64,000 nt of DNA from Branchiostoma floridae (GCF_000003815.2 NW_023365730.1:379915-443914), one strand, 5' to 3'. Positions 36,841 to 47,713 are shown, counted from the first letter of the stretch. Notes: a model not told the origin generated them from the sequence alone. Program-made: numbers and translations.

Positions 36841-37067
36841 TGGTATCTCACTGCATTTGGGGCACTTGTGTGGCACTGCGGGGTTCGAAATATTACTCAA
36901 CGAATTTCAGAGATAAAGAACGAGTTATTACGTTTGATGTATATTGCTGTCTTCAAAGTCTTACTTTTATGTATTGTGTAATATCTAAATTATAAAAAAA
37001 AATAACATTGCCGCAGTGAACGAACCCTGTAGTGCCGCACTGGTGCCCCAAGTGCAGTGAGATACCA
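36841..37067. mobile_element. Foldback MITE with TGGTATCTCACTGCA termini in ILP intron 1
   Basis: Left arm TGGTATCTCACTGCATTTGG...GGGTTCG (36841-36887) pairs with the right arm CGAACCC...GAGATACCA (37021-37067) over about 47 bp. It lies 120 bases before coding exon 2. Related sequence occurs at 60530-60712. Confidence 0.78.
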
Positions 37068-37196
37068 TATTTACAGACGACAGATATGAAGATTTGCAAC
37101 ACTTCAGTACTTTAGACGGTCAATTAGACCTGATTCCATGCGTGTGAAACAAGAACCTAACCAGCCTGTTCTCTGCGTGTGTTACAGGCAACAGGC

Positions 37197-37368
37197 ATGA
37201 ATCTATCCAGCGTGTACGTGCTCGCCAGCCTGGCCGTGGTGTGCCTGCTCGTGAAGGAGACGCAGGCGGAGTACCTGTGCGGTTCCACCCTCGCCGACGT
37301 GCTCTCCTTCGTCTGTGGGAACAGAGGGTACAACTCACAACCCAGGCGGTCCGTGAGCAAGAGAGCAA
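37197..37368 (+). CDS. ILP: ILP coding exon 2: signal peptide and B domain
   Basis: Encodes residues 1-57 plus the first base of codon 58. The acceptor CAG ends at 37187, so the exon begins at 37188 with nine untranslated bases before the ATG at 37197. The donor is GTGAGT at 37369. The split codon A|TC (Ile58) gives a phase-1 intron in the C peptide, the classic vertebrate insulin/IGF position. The B-domain hallmark LCG...VCG is intact. The translation continues open for a few codons into the intron, so the splice donor and known family structure set the exon end, not a stop codon. Confidence 0.93.
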
Positions 37369-40300
37369 GTGAGTGTCCTTTCTATCTATATGAAAGATCG
37401 AGCTCCGGAGGTGAATATTTTTGTCTGTCTGTTAGACACCAAGATAACCCAAGAATGGCCTTCTGGATCAGTTTCATACAGGATGGGACAAAAACTGGAA
37501 ACGATAAGGTTTCGGGTCCCTGGCGGCCTTCCTGGGTACTGCAATATAATTTCTGATGTGGATCAAATATCGTGACCATAGCACGTGTTCTGGACGTGCT
37601 ATGGTCACGATATTTGTAAGATATATCTTGTGCTCGGCAAAAGGGGCCATAAGTTTGGGCCCTTTTCAAGAAAGGAGAACTGCAATGATTTTTTTCATGA
37701 TCATGTTCAAAAAAAATTTAACAAAAAAGATACAAAGCATTGTCCAACTCGTGAAATTGTCCCTTTCGGAAAATCTTACCAATGATAAAAAGGTCGGATG
37801 GTGTTAGGAAGACCAAGTGACAACAGACCTGCTGCACTTGCTTATGACAATAAACACTCCAGACTCGTGTTCTGGAGAAGGACTCCTAAAAATCCCCATG
37901 TCGAGAGGCATCGCAGAAGTTCCCGACCTTCCTTGCGGCTCTTCTGCCTTCCCAGACGCCCTTGGGAGTTGCCTACTCGGTGGCCACGCGCCAACTGTGC
38001 TACTCTAACTTCCCCGTCCTGAGCGAACAATATGTTTTCCTTTTCGGCCCCAATTTGAAAGATGGCACCTGGAGAGGAGTGTTTAGTCCTGGGTGTGAAA
38101 GACGTGTCCTAATTAATCGCTGGAAGCCGCGAAAAGGCGGTGCACACGAGATCCCGGTACAAGGCCGCCCGGAAGCCGGGCTGCAGACCCTGATGAGGCG
38201 TGGTGCCTCTGCTCAAGGTGGTTCCGTGTACTTAGGTTTACAACGTCCTTGGTCAACCTAACAACAAAATTAACCTTATTCATTCCGCTCTCTTTAAAAC
38301 AGCTGGTGCTCTGTTAGAGTATGTCTTGTAAACCAGCTTTAAACACCCTGTTTGCGTGGTGCCTCCACTCAAGGTGGTTCCGTGTACTTTGGTTTACAGC
38401 GTCCTTGCTCAAGCAAACAACAAAATTAACCGTATTCATTCCGCTCTCTTTAAAACAGCTGGTGCTCTGTTAGAGCATGTCGTGTAAACCAGCGTTGAAC
38501 ACCCTGTAAACTTCATTATTCTGTCCTCAATTTGTCCGCACAGTAACCATTTGGCAGGGAACGAGGTGATTATACGCACTAGTCGTTTTGGACAGTGAGA
38601 TCGTACAGACCGCTGAGAAACGTGCCGGTGAAGTATAGGTAATTATAAAACACCCGTGATAATAGGCAGAGCAAATGGCACAAGCCAATACACTCCGATG
38701 TCGTCTGTTTCGGTGGAAGTCATTATGAATTAAAGTCTTAAAACATTCGGGTCTTCTAACACTTAATATTGGCCATACTCCAGGTTTCTACTGAACCAGA
38801 TTATTCCCTGCAGAAGACTGCTGGTAGTGAGACAGGTCCAATCTAACTAGCCTCGTTACAAACGTGGAAACTCCTCGGCCATATGGGTACACCTTTGCTA
38901 TCTTAGATACTCAGATCCCATTTAAGACTAAGAAGATCTTTTAAAATACCAAACGGTTGAGCCACTTGTCCAATTAAGGCGTTATAAGCTTTTTTCATAA
39001 CATTACAAAAAGAGTCGAGAGACTCATTGTAGGCTCGGGTACAGAAAAGCCCTATGAGTTGCTCGGATGAAGTCCTCTGGATCCTGTAATCCTGGGAATG
39101 ACGAATGCCCCTAATCGCGCGGTGACCCTGGCCCGGTTCTCCCCAGGCGAGACCTGATGATGTCCAAGATCACTCCGACTGGAGGAGATTCCGAACGGGT
39201 CCTCCGTATCTCAGGAATGGAATTCTCAGCTGATAGCTGAACGACACTCACGGGACACCCTAGCTGACTAAAACTCGCTGCAGGCGTCAGCAGAATTGAC
39301 TCTTCAGCCAAACGCAGAACTGTGACGACTCGGGCACTCTCGATGAAGTTACGACAACATTTTCATCGGCGTTGAAGTACAGTGATTAGTTTTCCATGTC
39401 AGGAGTATAACATGCTAAGAAATCATGATGGGTTGAATAGATCACACCAAAACTAAATTTTCAGCCAAACGCAGGTGATCCGGGTGTTCTCGATGAAGTT
39501 TATGTGATTACGAAAACATTTAAGTGTTTATTGGTGTTAGAGTAACTAGTTTTTCCATGTCATCTGGAGTATAACATGATGGGAAATCTTGCTGGGTTGT
39601 CGATCGTCTGAAGAAGAATGTCATCCTCGGTTGGCGACGTCTGTAGGAGGTCCGATAAGCTTAGTGCTGACGTAAGAGAGGAACATAACATTTCTTTTCA
39701 AACTGAAGACAATACCAGACAGGCTTTGGATGTGTCTCTCTAGATCTGCCGGAGTCCCAAACTTCGGTGTTGAGTATGCGTCAATGGGTCAGCAAGACAG
39801 TCGATAACAATCGTTATGTTGGATGATTACTGATAAAGTTTAATGCAAATTTTGCCCGTGGGCTAATTGCAGGTAACACGAGAGATTCATACTCGTTATA
39901 TAATTAATACAGACAATACTCGTCATATTATTGGTCGGTATTGACCTGGGGAAGGTAACAGACAGTTACTAGGGCGTCGCCAAAAACTTCGTCTATGTAA
40001 AAACGATTGAGCAAAAAGTAGCTTTGTTATCCATCGTTGTTGGAGGCTGTACGAGTTGGTGCTGTTACATAGGTCGTGTGATCGTCGTACGATCGCTAAC
40101 TTCGGACAGGGACAGTTTTCAAAAATACTCGCAACCCTCTGTCGATCTTAGATATGGCCGATCTTCCATCGATACGCCCGCAGATCGTGGATAATGTGAC
40201 CGTGGTATAAGAGTTGGTGCGCGTGAGCAGGCGGTGTCAATCCGTCAGCTCTTCCCGCCACTTCAGTGAGGATGTTTAGAACGGTGCCGTAAACCGGCCT

Positions 40301-43300
40301 GGAGGGATGCAGGCTTGTAGCTTAAACGTGCCGCGGTGTGGATACGAGAGTGTCACCGTTTGGCCTTGACAAGATCCATAAACATTTAAGGTCGGCTGGG
40401 AGGGTTCCCAACATTTTTTTGCTCCACATGATCTGCTGACGGTCCCGAAATAGCTCCACTGGCCTTTTTCTGCTCCGACTATCCTAACAAACTTTTAACC
40501 AGCGCGTTTTAAATCATGAGAAAAGCCACCATCCGATGCGATATGTCTCCGCCCTGCCAGGGTGTCCGCTCGAGCGTATCATTCTCCCTCGTAAACCTGA
40601 ACCTGACATTTTCCTGCACATGGGAGACCATGTGGGGGACTTTTAGCACCGCCGCTGGTTGGGATGGATAGAAGCCACGTGTAGCGGGATCGGGGTTTAT
40701 GATAAATCATGGCGAATGGAGACAGGTTGGACAGCAGTTTGAACACTCGCAGCGGGAAGGAACGGAAGCCAGGCCGGCCTCGGCTGGCAGGCTGTCATAA
40801 GAAGTGAAAACTTACATAACTATTCAAGACAGCCAAAAGGGGACATCGACCTAAAACTGAGGAGGGAAAATAGGACCGGAAGACTAATTTCTAACCCACA
40901 AGTTAGAACCGACATTCTTGCGACCTCAGTTCAGTTAGAAGCGTGCCAACAGACGTACTTAAAGGTTTCACACTCTGTCATAAGAAGTGAAAACTTACAT
41001 AACTATACGGGACAGCCAAAAGAGGACATCGATCTAGCACTGAGGAAGAAAAATAGGCCCCAAAGACTAATGGCCCGATCCCAAAACTCCGCCTCCTGTT
41101 CGATCATGGTTCTATTTCGAAAACCTCCGTCAAAAATAGCTACTTCCGTCCATATGGGGCAGTTTTTGACGGTGGTGTTCGATATAGAATAGGGAGTTCT
41201 ATCTGTTCGATATGGCGTTCGACAGGATCGGTCCATTCTAACCCACAAGTGAAGAAACCGACATCCGATCACAGTTTGGATGGAAGCGTGCCACACGCCG
41301 AACTTTAAGGCCTCACAGCCAACTTGGCCTGCCTGTGTTTCTCGTCAAGCCTGATAAATGTATACTTAACGTTATAACAATATTTTCAACATGTCTTGCA
41401 CTGACACCCATTGGAGTAATGTTTGAATGATCGAGACCAAATTTACTTCCCAGGTCCATTGTACCGGTAATTGTAACCAGCATTCACTTTTGTCCATACA
41501 TCGCAACAGAAGTTATGACTTGTCTTGAGACTTAAAACAAATCTTGAGTATGACCTTTTACAAAATAAGAGGTTAAAAATGTGACACTGGCTAATACGTC
41601 TTGATTATGCTAAGATGCTTAAGAAATGGCTTTTCTTTCAATTACCTATGTGACTTGAGTCTTAGAAGAAAGGTAGACTTAACTTCTTGGCATCCTTCTG
41701 TCTCGAGAGACAATGGAATTTATATCACAGAAACCATGCCTTATCTTATGGGCGATAGACCCACTAAAGACACATAATACCAGGACAATCTTAAACTCCG
41801 GGTTGTCTTGAGATCTAACGCAAGACATGACTGAGGTCACGGACATGACTTAACTCTCGTCTCGGGGATCCGTGAGATTTATTCCTACCTGTCCACCTTT
41901 GGACCTCGTCTGGGTTTAATGCTTTGTCTGGAACCCATCTAAAGGCAACTGTCGGTCGTCAGGGTTGGGAAGAATTGGCCGATAACATTGTAACTGACTA
42001 CCAAATGCATTGACAACAATTTTTTAAAACGCCTATAATGATTCTGAAATGATTCGTAGACAACGAATCTAACTAACGATCCCCTCATAGCATAATTAAG
42101 CGGTCATATGTGTTAGTAAATATCTAAGCTTTGCCTAACCAACACTTACACATTTGGGGCAAGTCTCAACCACTTTTACCAGTGTTGGTTCGATAAAATT
42201 TAGTGTCTCTACAACTATAACGATCCTCTCGTCTGCAGGACGAAGACGAAATGGCAACAGCGTAACTTACATTTACATCAACTTTAGCAAGGCGAATAAT
42301 GCTGTGATTTTCGCTTGTACTTGACTATATCTTCGCCCTTCTCTGTGTCTTTTACCAGTGTTGGTTCACTTGGTTGGATCGATAAAGTTTAGTTTCTCTA
42401 TGGCGATTCCCTTGTTTGTAGACAAAACGGCAATTACTGTATTGAGCCTATATTGGCCTTGTTGAAGTTGTTGTTAATGTACTTGTCAGTTACACTGTTG
42501 TCATGTTGACCTAGCTACCTGTGTCTTTTACAAGAGTTGGTTAGATGGAGAAAGTTTAATGTCTCTGTAACTATTCTCTCGTAACAACTTTAGCACGACC
42601 AGCAACGCCTCATTACAGTGATTATGGTTGGTACTAGACCACGGACCTATAGCTAAATATATCTTCGCTCTTCTCATGTGTTTCAGTCGACTTCATCTCG
42701 GAACAACAAGCGAAGGACTACATGGGCGCCATGCCTCACATCAGGCGGCGCCGCGGGCTGGTGGAGGAGTGCTGCTACAACGTGTGCGACTACAGCCAAC
42801 TGGAGAGCTACTGCAACCCGTACACCACCGCTCCAGCCACCGCCACGCCCGTCAGAACCACCGAGCCGCAGCCCGAAGAAGCAGAAGACGACCCCCTTGA
42901 TGGCATGGTAGGCGACCAAGCTCCTCTGGGATCTATCGAGAACATAGAAAACTTGGTCTATCATTACGACAGCGACGACATCACGATAGACGCGGCGAAA
43001 AAGGAGCCGAAGAAACTTAAGGAAATCCTCGGGTCTTTCGAAGATAAGAAGGCGAACCCCGTCTTTCCGTTCATCAGACAATCCAAGAACATAAAACCCA
43101 ACAAGGTAAGGAGCGTTTCTGAACAGCATTACTGCACCTGTATGTACGAGTATGTGGAAACACTGAATGTACTGACTCGAAAACGATAGAGGAAAGAGGG
43201 TTAAGGTAGGATTAAAAGTGAAAACAATCCGCGGAATGAAAATGTCGACCAGTTTCACGCTTAGAGTATGGAAACACTGAATGTACTGACTCTAAAACGA

Positions 43301-44449
43301 TAGAGGAAAGAGGGTTAAGGTAGGATTGAAAATGAAGACGACCCGCGGAATAAAAAGGGCTTCCAATTTCCCATTTGCAGCATGGAAACACTGAATGTGT
43401 TGACTCTAAAACGATACAGGAGACAGGGGTAATGTCAAACGCCAAATTTCTGACCATAAAAGAACTGAGTCATTCCGGCCTGTGAGACTTTGTGATCTGG
43501 AACATTGATAATCTACTGGATTAGCAGCTTGTTGGGAGCAGCCCGGTGTGGCTGTGAAGTCTGTTTGCCCCATCACGACCGTGGCACGCTCCGCTAACTA
43601 GTCTGCCAGGCACTGTTTACCCTAGCCTGCGGAGCAAGGAACGCATTTACATCTGTAGGGCACGATCTGGGCATCTTAGCACAAACTCAGCAGCAGCACT
43701 AACTCGTAGCGCAGATCTGTATATAACTTAATCATCAGGACTTCGAGCTGGGGTCAGGCTAAATCTGATGATGATGTAAAAATGATGAGGCCTGCTGCTT
43801 CAACTTTGTCCTCCTCGCGGCTCCGTGGTTAGGGACACTAGTTGAAGTTTTGAATATACCTTTATTGGAAACAAATATGTACAATAAACAAGCTTTCGTG
43901 GAAGCTCATATGTGTTGGTAGTAACCATAGTACAATGTTAAACTTTCTTCCAACACAAAAGTTGACATGGTTGCCTGAATAAGGCGGCAGTGGTTGATCC
44001 GTGTGTACTTTTGTGTTGGAGGAAAGTTAAACATGGTTGTACTAGAAAAGCTTTCGCTGTAACATTTGAAAGTGTTTTATATGTTACTTCTACATGAATC
44101 ATGAGCTAATGACTCATTCTTTTTTTTCCAGTTTCCCGACAACTTCGCCCACCAATACCCTACCGACCTGGTAGAAGAAGGACCAACCAACGAGATACCG
44201 GAATCGCCATCACAGAAACCCACCCTGGAGCGTCTCGGATACAAGCACAACCAAACGGACAAGAAACAACCAACAGAAAACAACAACAACAACAACAGAG
44301 CCAGAGACAATAGAACCAAATCCTCCACTGTGGAACCTCACACTGTACCAGAGTATATATCAAAACAATACACACATAAACCGCTCATCACGTTGCCGCG
44401 AGGTACGCCCAGAAGAATAGAATCCCCGGGACAGTTATCACTCAACTGA
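37197..44449 (+). CDS. ILP: Insulin-like peptide precursor (amphioxus ILP), join of three coding exons
   Basis: Coding segments are 37197-37368, 42687-43105 and 44132-44449, giving 302 residues. Residues 1-24 form a hydrophobic signal peptide, so the product is secreted. The B domain follows, with LCGSTLADVLSFVCG (Cys28, Cys40). A short C peptide has basic sites at R50-R51 and K55-R56 and ends in the tetrabasic furin-type site R77-R80. The A domain has the insulin spacing CC-x3-C-x8-C (Cys86, 87, 91, 100). A long acidic then lysine-rich D/E extension follows, as in IGF precursors but longer, with an asparagine run (247-252) and N-glycosylation sequons at N237 and N257. Both introns are GT-AG: intron 2 is phase 1 inside the C peptide and intron 3 is phase 0 in the extension. 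From memory the published amphioxus ILP precursor is about this long and very similar. It is expected to act as a ligand for an insulin/IGF receptor tyrosine kinase. The start is the first ATG after the acceptor, directly before the signal peptide. Confidence 0.96.
37564..37616. repeat. Perfect hairpin in ILP intron 2 (23-bp arms, 7-base loop)
   Basis: Arms 37564-37586 and 37594-37616 are exactly complementary and contain CACGT at the loop end. The hairpin lies 195 bases after the exon-2 donor. Confidence 0.9.
38198..38506. repeat. Tandem duplication, 156-bp unit, ILP intron 2
   Basis: 38198-38353 and 38354-38506 are near-identical, from 'gcgtggtgcctc' to 'aacaccctg'. Confidence 0.88.
39301..39600. 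repeat. Direct duplication, about 160-bp unit, ILP intron 2
   Basis: Two diverged copies are marked by 'cagccaaacgcag', 'ctcgatgaagtt', 'ttttccatgtca' and 'ggagtataacatg'. Confidence 0.75.
40795..41322. repeat. Tandem duplication, 183-bp unit, second copy interrupted
   Basis: Copy 1 (40795-40977) and copy 2 (from 40978) both begin 'gtcataagaagtgaaaactt'. Copy 2 carries an extra block of about 163 bp at 41072-41234 that copy 1 lacks. Confidence 0.85.
41072..41234. mobile_element. Small inserted element with GGCCCGATCC/GGATCGGTCC ends
   Basis: Defined by comparison with the uninterrupted copy at 40887-40895. The ends are imperfect inverted repeats, and interior segments such as 'ccgtcaaaaa' and 'tttttgacgg' also pair. 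Confidence 0.7.
42174..42686. repeat. Three diverged repeats before ILP exon 3, including a duplicated acceptor region
   Basis: 'cttttac(c/a)ag(t/a)gttggtt' followed by 'gataaa.tttag' recurs at about 42173, 42349 and 42523. The sequence 'tatatcttcgcccttctc' and CAG at 42326-42358 copies the true acceptor tract at 42658-42686. Confidence 0.7.
42687..43105 (+). CDS. ILP: ILP coding exon 3: C peptide remainder, A domain, D and proximal E domain
   Basis: The acceptor TTTCAG ends at 42686 and the donor GTAAGG starts at 43106. The exon encodes residues 58-197: the end of the C peptide, the RRRR cleavage site, the A domain GLVEECCYNVC with its four cysteines, a Thr/Pro-rich D segment, an acidic stretch (about 117-155) and a Lys-rich segment (162-197). 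Base composition is distinctly GC-richer than the flanking intron. Unspliced read-through would add about 28 residues before a stop at 43187. Splicing to exon 4 is preferred because the joined length and sequence fit the known precursor. Confidence 0.94.
43150..43437. repeat. Three-copy tandem repeat, about 116 bp, ILP intron 3
   Basis: Copies at 43150, 43266 and 43381 share 'atggaaacactgaatgt', 'actctaaaacgata' and 'ggttaaggtaggatt'. The array starts 45 bases after the exon-3 donor. Confidence 0.85.
43927..44043. repeat. Inverted repeat in ILP intron 3
   Basis: Left 'tagtacaatgttaaacttt...caacacaaaag' (43928-43961) pairs with right 'cttttgtgttggaggaaag...gtacta' (44008-44043). Confidence 0.75.
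44132..44449 (+). CDS. ILP: ILP coding exon 4: distal E domain and stop
   Basis: A strong polypyrimidine tract and acceptor TTTTTTTTCCAG end at 44131. The exon encodes residues 198-302 and stops at TGA 44447-44449. It is polar and low in hydrophobics, has a run of six Asn codons and two N-x-T sequons (N237, N257), and ends in a basic Pro-rich tail with R291-R292. There are no cysteines, as expected for an E domain that is cleaved away or glycosylated. The function of this extension is not known from sequence. Confidence 0.9.
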   Translation, partial: FPDNFAHQYPTDLVEEGPTNEIPESPSQKPTLERLGYKHNQTDKKQPTENNNNNNRARDNRTKSSTVEPHTVPEYISKQYTHKPLITLPRGTPRRIESPGQLSLN

Positions 44450-45068
44450 GCTGAGCTGAGTACACTCTACTCCAACTAATCATTCCAGTGTGCACCCCCC
44501 TCCCCTTCCCCAACGTCTAGGAGGCAGTTTCTCAAACCTTTCCAATGGCGGGACTCCATCCAAGCTTACGGCAGGCAGTAGTAGTGGATCCACGCACAGA
44601 AAAGTAGAAAACCAATGGACGCTTCACAACGCGTGGATCACACACAGTATCTTGAACATTCCTGATCGAACATTTGTGTCGCTACTAGGTTTATGTTTTG
44701 TCCTTAATTAATTACAAAGCACAGTCCAAAACTGGTGCTATGATCGTTGGGTTCTGCAATGTAATGGGGAGCCCATATCAACTGGTCTATGCAAGGTGCT
44801 GCTAGTATGTATAGTGTGATATAATTTATTTTAGATAAAATCTAGGGACTGGACATCTGTACCGTGTTGTAGGCAGACAATAAGAGATGTACAATATGTT
44901 GAAAACAAAACCAAAGCTGCTTGCGACCGTTCCACGTATGTCAGGGGCAACGAGGCCAAAGGAAGCAAGGTTAGGATCACGTGAAATCTCGCGTGAATCA
45001 TGTGATCATCACGTGATCAAACTGCTTCCCCATTGGTCGAATCTCGTTGGTTGGAGTGACGAGGTCAC

Positions 45069-45074
45069 AATAAA
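45069..45074 (+). terminator. Candidate ILP poly(A) signal AATAAA
   Basis: First canonical hexamer downstream of the ILP stop, about 620 bases after it, followed within 50 bases by GT/T-rich sequence that could be the downstream element. The implied 3'UTR is 44450 to about 45090. It contains clustered CACGTG-type sites (44977-45021) and no other feature I can name. Confidence 0.4.
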
Positions 45075-45851
45075 AGATGACATGAAATTATTTGTGATCG
45101 TCAACGTATATATTGTTTTGATTTTTGAAGACATCTTCCGTAAGCTTCACTGTTGTTTTTAGGATGCAATTCCCCCATCAATTGCTATAATGGCATTGTT
45201 TAACATCTTTCGGTGCAAATTTATAGAAAATAGCACGAAAGACATTGGATACTGCTTAAAACATTTTACATGAGCAAGACCATTGCAATTTTACTACCCT
45301 TTGACTCGGTGCCATGTAAAACAACCGCATGGATTTACCCCTCCAAGAAAAAGATCTTAAAATATTTACCCCTTCAATTTAACTTCACTTTATTCAATGT
45401 GAATTCTAAAAAGACCTATACCAACAACCATGCTATTTTTTTTTTTGGTTATAGTTTATATTTATCGGAAAGTTACTTTGGGATTGACAGAAAGAATTCA
45501 CTCAACTTCATGATCTGTAATAATCTGAATCAGATGGGGACCAAACACCTCATACCACTACTTTACGTATGCATAATAGTATCTATCTTCTCCCATGATT
45601 TACTATTGTTGAAAAAGTGCGATGTTCGTGTATCAAAGTCTTAGGAAGCTTTAAAAAAGAACTAGAAGTGTGTCTACCTACCTCTGAACTTTGGAAGTGT
45701 ACGGTAATACTTGTTTAAAATCAAACACCTGGAAAAGTGTCAACAGACACCGAATGTTATATGGCATATCACTTCCTCTTTCGTGTCCTCAAATGACACA
45801 TGCTAATATTTACGTACACAGCTTTCCCAGTTCAGTAGGAGGCGTATCATC
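45075..45851. other. No recognisable gene downstream of ILP
   Basis: AT-rich. A 124-codon frame at 45270-45644 is compositionally AT-rich and matches nothing I know. Confidence 0.4.
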
Positions 45852-46012
45852 TGAATATCCAGGCAGATTTAACAGTGGCATAAGATAGTATCAACGCTGG
45901 CCAAAGGAAGTCATCAGCCACTCCAGTAGCCGAACACACTCCTAGGCCGGCTCAAGTCCTCTGACAGCTTTCGATACTATCTTATGCTACCGTAGTATCT
46001 GCTTGGAGATTA
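45852..46012. mobile_element. Foldback MITE of the TCTCCAAGCAGA family, decayed left end
   Basis: The right end '...gtatctgcttggagatta' is intact. The left end 'tatccaggcagatttaacag' is mutated. Arms 'ggcataagatagtatc' and 'gatactatcttatg' pair. No clear target duplication. Confidence 0.72.
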
Positions 46013-47337
46013 GTAGTATCTATAGGGACCAACAAGTGACGATCGACCGATATTCTGGGTCGTAGTGTGAAACGCTGGCTGAGCCAGACGTAGCTAGGAC
46101 CCACACAAATACTGAGATTTGCTATAGAACCAACGCTAACGCGAGTACGTTGTTGTCTACATTGTCTATTGAAGACAAAGAATATATTCTGTAAGTTTCA
46201 CAAATGTGCTTAAGTCCTTAAGAACGAGCTGTGTGTCTGATTGTATCATCAGATATTTGTTCCAAACTTGTAATCAATATTTTATCAGATCAACTTTCGA
46301 AAGTTTTCGATCGTTCGGAATTATGACACCATTCATCATCATTGCACTTGTCTCTCTCCAAAACCTCAGAAACGTTTAGTCAAACAGAGAATTGTTCCTC
46401 CTAAATAAAGTGACCAAAAACGTTCTGCATTAGCTTTAAAATTTATCGATGTACGAAAATTATCTATCTTAAGATGTTTTTCTTTTATTTCAAATTGTTA
46501 TTGTGTAAAGAAATGTAAAATTCCCTGTTACTTAACCGAGCTGAATGCATCATAGAGAAGGGACCAAGTGCGGAAATATCTCCATACAGTGTGGTAGTGA
46601 TCCTCTAGTTCGCTTTTGTTGCCATGTACGTTCTTGTGAAACAGGTTGTACCTCAGACCAGATACTCCAGCATGTCCCGTGATTGATTGACAGGACTTCA
46701 GACGACGTTATATATAGCGCTGAGGCGGTTTTCCTCCTGAGCGAAACCAGGCGCTCTCCGGCAACCGTTGTTCGATGATTGACAAGTGTTCAGACGACAT
46801 TAACCAGAAAAATATGGCGGTGACACCTCTTGCACTCTCTCGTGCGAATAGGATGGTATTTTTGACAGTCTCCAATAGCGTGACATTATTTATATCATCC
46901 TTTATTCGCCGGTGTAGCTGATGTTCAATTGGACTCAGATGTGTATTAAATATTGGGACCTACAATTTGACCTTATTGTGGAAGCTTCTTCTTTTTCTGT
47001 CTTCAGTAAATGTACGCTAGATGTTTCCTAGTGTTAGTATTACGTCTATGTGTCCGTGTTCCCTAACGTTTTGCTACAGGACGCCTTGTATAACAAGCTG
47101 AACCATACAGTATACCTAGTGCCTGGCCATGATAATTAAAGTTTATAAGTCGCGTACTCAATTAAGACCACAGCAAGTAAATGTTATGGATGCGCTCATT
47201 AATTTTCGCCTGATTTTGAAGAGAAGAGATCCTCATGTCCGTAGATGGTCAACTTTGCGAGAAAGGACCGAAAATGGGAGAATTAAATATATTGTGTGGT
47301 ATCCTTGATTGTATTTGTAAAAGTGACAAGTAGTCAT
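46013..47337. other. No recognisable gene
   Basis: A TATATATA run at about 46710 and a CG-moderate stretch around 46720-46880. Nothing assigned. Confidence 0.45.
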
Positions 47338-47572
47338 GACTCTAGCTGTAGTTGCATGAAATTTACTTGCTGTGGCCTGAGAGTTCTCGTAAACCTGTCT
47401 GGGCAACTATGCCATGGTCAATTCTGAACGCATTCGAGAATAAACGTAGATCGATTGATTGTTATCGAAAACCTATCAAGCTCATCATAAGTATCATTTG
47501 GAAACAAGTTCTGGTAAAAACCCCTCTCGAAATCCTGCAAAAAAATAAAACACGTTGAAACTGCTGAAAACG
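47338..47572. repeat. Dispersed direct repeat, copy 1 of 2
   Basis: About 235 bp from 'gactctagctgtag' to 'gctgaaaacg', nearly identical to 49961-50190. Confidence 0.85.
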
Positions 47573-47713
47573 TTCAAATTGTTGAAGAACGCAGCTTCAG
47601 TGTTGTACGATTCCTGTAGTCCTTTTACATGTAGTATGATGTACATGTATTGTACATGTATTGCAGCCTACTTTGATAACACCATACACTTCGCACTGTG
47701 CATTTCAACGTTA

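Noticed and set aside
37556-38261. Frames of 62-99 codons in ILP intron 2 as extra ILP exons
   Set aside because: No acceptor-donor pairs in the right phase, and the known precursor is already complete without them.
42683-43258. 191-codon minus-strand frame
   Set aside because: It is the antisense of ILP exon 3, open because that exon is GC-rich and coding on the other strand.
46850-46890. U4 snRNA 3'-like string 'atttttgacagtctc'
   Set aside because: Upstream sequence does not match U4 and no stem-loops line up. Treated as a chance match.
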